Shown here: positions 40,762-44,088 of the stretch, one piece after another | Position numbering within the stretch: the first letter of the stretch is position 1 | Layout: every line of letters starts with the position of its first letter | The notes under the pieces: generated by a model | What the model saw: the letters and a program-made list of their open reading frames with translations, nothing else | Database searches by the model: none | Told to the model about the DNA's origin: nothing | Assembly (NCBI RefSeq): GCF_000247475.1 | Contig: NZ_AHZC01000199.1 | Coordinates: 1-44,088, forward strand | From: Rhizobium sp. PDO1-076 | Lineage (GTDB): Bacteria > Pseudomonadota > Alphaproteobacteria > Rhizobiales > Rhizobiaceae | DNA: 44,088 nt | Direction of reading: 5' to 3' | Translations under genes and position numbers: made by a program

Positions 40762-41273
40762 GCGAAGCAGCACGTAAGATACCCGATCATCTCTGGGGCG
40801 TCAGCGAGGAACTCGAAGTCCTGACCTTCGACATTGCCGGTGAAATGTTCGCGCTTGAGGCGGTCATGGTGCAGGAAATCCTCGATCTCCTGCCTGAAAC
40901 GACCGTTCCCGGTGCAAAGCCCTTCGTCGGCAGCGTCATCAACTTCCGCGGCAAGGTTATTCCGCTTGCCGACATCCGCCTTGCCTTCGGCATGGAGGCG
41001 ACAAAGCCGACGATCGACAGCCGCATCATCGTGATCGAGCTGGATGTCGATGGCGAACCGACGCTGACCGGCATCCGCACCGACAAAGTGCATGAAGTCA
41101 CGTCCCTGATGAAGACTGCCAGCGAACCGCCACCCAGCATCGGCATGCGCTGGCGTTCCGACTTCATCGACTGCCTCGTCCGCCGTGGCGGCGAATTCAT
41201 CATTCTTCCCAACCTTCAAACGATCTTCTCCGTCGGCCATGAGCGCCATGCGGCGGACCCGTCGAAGAACTAG
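40758..41273 (+). CDS. cheW: Chemotaxis coupling protein CheW
   Basis: A 171-residue CheW domain. VLTFDIAGEMFALEAVMVQEI opens the first SH3-like subdomain (split here at residues 19-39), followed by VINFRGKVIPLADIRLAFGM (about 60-79), and IRTDKVHEV. It couples receptors to CheA. The start overlaps the cheA stop by ATGA, and the receptor gene follows after 21 bases. Confidence 0.93.
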   Translation: MSEAARKIPDHLWGVSEELEVLTFDIAGEMFALEAVMVQEILDLLPETTVPGAKPFVGSVINFRGKVIPLADIRLAFGMEATKPTIDSRIIVIELDVDGEPTLTGIRTDKVHEVTSLMKTASEPPPSIGMRWRSDFIDCLVRRGGEFIILPNLQTIFSVGHERHAADPSKN

Positions 41274-41294
41274 TCGCAGCAAAGGAAAAACCAC

Positions 41295-42995
41295 ATGCGC
41301 GCCTCGATTAAACTCAAGCTGACAGTCGCCTTCGGCTTTGTCATCATCATGCTCATGGCCACCGCGACCATTGCCATCATGAGCCTCAGCGATCTGAACA
41401 CCACGCTCGAAAATGTCGTGAAAGGCCCGGCAACACGCCTGAGGCTAGCCCAGGAACTCAACATTACCCAGCTGCAGCAGCTGCGCCAGCAGAAGAACAT
41501 GCTGCTCGCGACCGATATCGCCGCCATGCGGGACTATTCCGCCAAGATCACCCAGCAGCGTCAGGATTTCGACAAGGCGTTCGACAGCGTCATGCTGCTA
41601 GCCACGGAGCAAGGAAAGGTCCTGTGGGGCAAGCTGGATGGCATGGCCACCGAATACCGCGAACAGGATGATCGCATCCAGGCCCTGATGATGGCTGGCG
41701 ACCGTGACGGCGCCCTGCGCATTTCGACAAACGAAAATCGTGTAACCGTCGGCGAAATCGACGAATTGCTTGATGAAGTTGTCACGCTGGAAACCAGCCG
41801 CCTGGCAGAAGCCAACGAGACGGCCGGAGCTGACTATGTCCAGACGCGCAATGTCATGCTCGCGGTTGCCGGCGCCGCCCTGCTGATCGCCTTGGCTGCC
41901 GCAGTCTGGATCGCACTGTCCATCAATCGCGGTCTGCGCAACGCAGTCAGCTCGGTCCAGAGTGTTGCTGACGGCGATCTGACCAAGCTGGCCGTGGTCA
42001 AGTCCAACGACGAAATCGGCGACCTGCTGACCTACGTCAACGCCATGATCGAACGTCTGCGTGGCGTGGTGGGCGACGCCCTTTCTGCATCATCGAACGT
42101 CTCGTCCGGTAGCCAGGAACTGTCAGCAAGCTCGGAACAGCTGTCACAGGGTGCAACCGAACAGGCTGCTGCTGCCGAAGAGGCCTCTGCTTCGATGGAA
42201 GAAATGGCCGCCAACATCAAGCAGAACGCCGACAATGCAGCCCAGACCGAAAAGATCGCCCGCCAGTCGGCCAAGGATGCGGAAGCATCCGGCGACGCGG
42301 TGACCCGCGCCGTCGGTGCCATGCGCACGATTGCCGAGAAGATCTCGATCGTCCAGGAAATTGCCCGCCAGACTGACCTTCTCGCACTGAACGCTGCCGT
42401 TGAAGCAGCGCGCGCCGGTGAACACGGCAAGGGCTTTGCGGTTGTTGCATCGGAAGTGCGCAAGCTGGCGGAACGTTCGCAGTCGGCAGCAGCCGAAATC
42501 GGCGCCATGTCGAGCGACACCGTCAAGGCAGCCCAGGAAGCCGGCGAAATGCTCGGCCGCCTGGTTCCGGATATCCGCAAGACCGCCGAACTGGTTTCGG
42601 AAATCTCGGCAGCCTGCCGCGAGCAGGACATCGGCGCCTCGCAGATCAATGAAGCAATCCAGCAGCTTGACCAGGTCACCCAGCAGAACGCTTCGGCCTC
42701 CGAACAGATGGCCGCGACCTCTGAAGAGCTGGCAGCCCAGTCCGAGGAACTGCAGACCTCGATCGCCTTCTTCCGGGTTGACCGGTCTGGCGAACGGGCT
42801 CCTGTCGCCATCCGCAAACCGGCAGCCCGCCCGGCTGCTCCAGTTGCCCGTCCGGCAGCGGCCGCAGCGGTTCGCAAGCCTGCCCACGGTGACAACAGCA
42901 TCACCGGCCAGCAGGCCCGTGCCAACGGCTTTGCCCTCGACCTGTCGATGGGCGGCCCGGACGCAGACGACGCGCATTTCAAGCAGAGCGCGTGA
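41295..42995 (+). CDS. Methyl-accepting chemotaxis protein
   Basis: A 566-residue receptor. Membrane segments are at about 11-31 and 186-208, bracketing a helical periplasmic sensor of the four-helix-bundle type with the leading [16 protein letters not shown] motif. HAMP follows (about 209-262), then the signalling domain with hairpin tip [20 protein letters not shown] (about 358-377). The C-terminus is a Pro/Ala/Arg-rich tail without the xWxxF pentapeptide that recruits CheR in some systems. It shares its first 20 residues' pattern with the truncated receptor downstream. Confidence 0.93.
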   Translation: MRASIKLKLTVAFGFVIIMLMATATIAIMSLSDLNTTLENVVKGPATRLRLAQELNITQLQQLRQQKNMLLATDIAAMRDYSAKITQQRQDFDKAFDSVMLLATEQGKVLWGKLDGMATEYREQDDRIQALMMAGDRDGALRISTNENRVTVGEIDELLDEVVTLETSRLAEANETAGADYVQTRNVMLAVAGAALLIALAAAVWIALSINRGLRNAVSSVQSVADGDLTKLAVVKSNDEIGDLLTYVNAMIERLRGVVGDALSASSNVSSGSQELSASSEQLSQGATEQAAAAEEASASMEEMAANIKQNADNAAQTEKIARQSAKDAEASGDAVTRAVGAMRTIAEKISIVQEIARQTDLLALNAAVEAARAGEHGKGFAVVASEVRKLAERSQSAAAEIGAMSSDTVKAAQEAGEMLGRLVPDIRKTAELVSEISAACREQDIGASQINEAIQQLDQVTQQNASASEQMAATSEELAAQSEELQTSIAFFRVDRSGERAPVAIRKPAARPAAPVARPAAAAAVRKPAHGDNSITGQQARANGFALDLSMGGPDADDAHFKQSA

Positions 42996-43025
42996 GTACA
43001 ATCGAATCGTCATGTGAATGACGCT

Positions 43026-43076
43026 CCGGCAGAAATTGCCGGGGCACTTGGGTCCGGAAGACGGCTGTCCGGACCC
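43026..43076 (+). terminator. Two adjacent hairpins between the receptor genes
   Basis: CCGGCA / TGCCGG (43026-43042, five-base loop) and GGGTCCGGA / TCCGGACCC (43050-43076, nine-base loop) follow the first receptor stop. Neither has a T-run; together they probably attenuate or process the transcript before the next receptor gene. Confidence 0.45.
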
Positions 43077-43203
43077 GAACATCCCAAACCTCGCAAATGG
43101 CAGCGGTGAATGCATCACGGCCCTGCAACCTCGCGACCAGAACGATACTGAGTATTTGAGCAACGACAACCGCACCACATTTCGGGTGGCGATAGGGGAT
43201 ATT

Positions 43204-44088
43204 ATGAGATTCACAATTAAGCTTAAGCTGGCTGTGGCTTTTGGGCTCATCATTCTGATGACCAGCGGCATGGCAGCGTTGGCAGTAACAAATTTGTCCT
43301 CACTGAATTCGGCAATAACCGAGATCGTAGAAGGCCCTGCAACCAATCTTCAAAATTCCAGCGATCTATTGGATTCCGTCTATAGTTCGATCCGCGCTGA
43401 GAAAAATGCTGTGATGAACACCGATCCCGCTCAAATCACTTCGTATTCCCGCGAAGTGGCGGAAGATCGTTCTAAGATAAACGAACTATTGAGCCAGCTC
43501 GACAATGACGACACAGCTGCAATCAGACAAAAGGTCTCCGAGTTTCGCGGCGATTTGCCAAAGTGGTTTGAGGTTCAAGATCGCATTCTGAGACTGGCGC
43601 AGGAAAACACCACGGAATCCAACGCGCTGGCCGGTCAGATTTCGATGGGCGAAGGCGCAAGCGTTACCGCCACGCTGCTAACGGCATTGTCGGGCCTCAA
43701 CGCAGAAATCGGCAAGGACTTGCGGGCCACCGATGAGGCCACGAATGTGCAATACGACAACTCCAGAAGCATTCTGATCGGCATAGTCCTTGCGGTTCTC
43801 GTGTTCTCGACCGTCGTCGCCTTCTGGATTGCCCTCGGCATCAGTTCGGGTCTTCGTAAGGTGTCAGGCGTGGCAGAAGCCGTTGCCCTTGGTGATCTCA
43901 ACCAGAATGTCCAGGTCAAGAGCAATGACGAGATCAAGGACCTCATCGAAACGATCAATCGCATGACAGCAAACCTGAAGAGCACGGCCGACATCGCCAA
44001 CATGATTGCGGCCGGCGACCTCTCGAAGGAGGTCACACCTTTGTCTGACAAAGACTCGCTTGGTATTTCCATGGGAAACATGGTGACC
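43204..44088 (+). CDS. Methyl-accepting chemotaxis protein, N-terminal part (cut by window end)
   Basis: Open from the ATG at 43204 to the last base (295 codons), so it continues outside. AGGGG lies seven bases before the start. The visible part has membrane segments at about 8-30 and 190-212, a periplasmic helical sensor (LNSAITEIVEGPATNLQ, ending near 185), HAMP (SGLRKVSGVAEAVALGDLNQ, about 215-265) and a second HAMP-like stretch (IANMIAAGDLSKEV). It is a paralogue of the preceding receptor: both begin with an IKLKL motif and a similar VxGPAT sequence. The first 650 bases use more A/T-ending codons than the rest of the operon. Confidence 0.88.
   Translation, partial: MRFTIKLKLAVAFGLIILMTSGMAALAVTNLSSLNSAITEIVEGPATNLQNSSDLLDSVYSSIRAEKNAVMNTDPAQITSYSREVAEDRSKINELLSQLDNDDTAAIRQKVSEFRGDLPKWFEVQDRILRLAQENTTESNALAGQISMGEGASVTATLLTALSGLNAEIGKDLRATDEATNVQYDNSRSILIGIVLAVLVFSTVVAFWIALGISSGLRKVSGVAEAVALGDLNQNVQVKSNDEIKDLIETINRMTANLKSTADIANMIAAGDLSKEVTPLSDKDSLGISMGNMVT

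Noticed and set aside
43635..44081. Minus-strand open frame near the right edge
   Set aside because: It lies opposite the second receptor gene, whose reading frame stays open to the end with clear membrane and HAMP features.

Overview
The window reads as chromosomal or megaplasmid DNA from an alphaproteobacterium, most likely a member of the Rhizobiaceae. The basis is its high GC content, tightly packed ABC-transporter operons with ATGA stop/start overlaps, RIME-like and TAGAGC-type repeats familiar from rhizobia, and a CtrA-like box. It carries 41 supported protein genes. Two are cut by the window edges: nagA on the left and a chemoreceptor on the right. I saw no tRNA, rRNA, insertion sequence, phage or CRISPR array.

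Layout. (1) 1-1652, plus strand: the end of an amino-sugar operon (nagA 3' end, ROK sugar kinase, GNAT acetyltransferase). (2) 1656-9422: a PotABCD-type ABC transporter operon with an Asp/Glu/hydantoin racemase and a two-domain acetyltransferase. It reads from a near-perfect sigma-54 promoter. Divergent to it is a GntR/FCD regulator, and convergent to that regulator an L-asparaginase. (3) 9561-19598, minus strand: a complete guanidine catabolic operon. It begins with a sigma-54 promoter and a guanidine-I (ykkC) riboswitch. A NitT/TauT-type transporter, two carboxyguanidine deiminase subunits (UAAP1/UAAP2), a biotin-dependent guanidine/urea carboxylase and allophanate hydrolase follow. Together they would import guanidine, carboxylate and deiminate it to allophanate, and release ammonia and CO2. 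The carboxylase is broken into two ORFs by a 176-nt palindromic repeat. (4) 19835-20983: a PatB/MalY C-S lyase. (5) 21008-26486: a YtfQRT-YjfF-type sugar transporter with a DgoR-like GntR regulator. (6) 26548-28571: a phosphoribosyltransferase and a divergent M20 amidohydrolase. (7) 28671-36233, minus strand: lacI, a Pot/Fbp-type transporter, nucleoside hydrolase and adenine deaminase, which looks like a purine nucleoside uptake and salvage operon with a perfect 20-bp operator at the regulator's start. (8) 36922-44088, plus strand: a chemosensory cluster of HD-GYP response regulator, STAS protein, CheY, CheA, CheW and two paralogous receptors, preceded by a TTAA-N7-TTAA CtrA-like box.

The common theme is scavenging of nitrogen-rich small molecules. 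Guanidine, amino-acid or hydantoin-like compounds, and purine nucleosides each get a transporter plus first catabolic enzymes, and two of these operons have RpoN-type promoters. In all four transporter operons an RNA-hairpin element sits immediately downstream of the binding-protein gene. The strongest novelty is the repeat-split guanidine carboxylase: removing exactly 176 nt restores one reading frame, while the present form encodes two domain-complete halves that may work as separate subunits.
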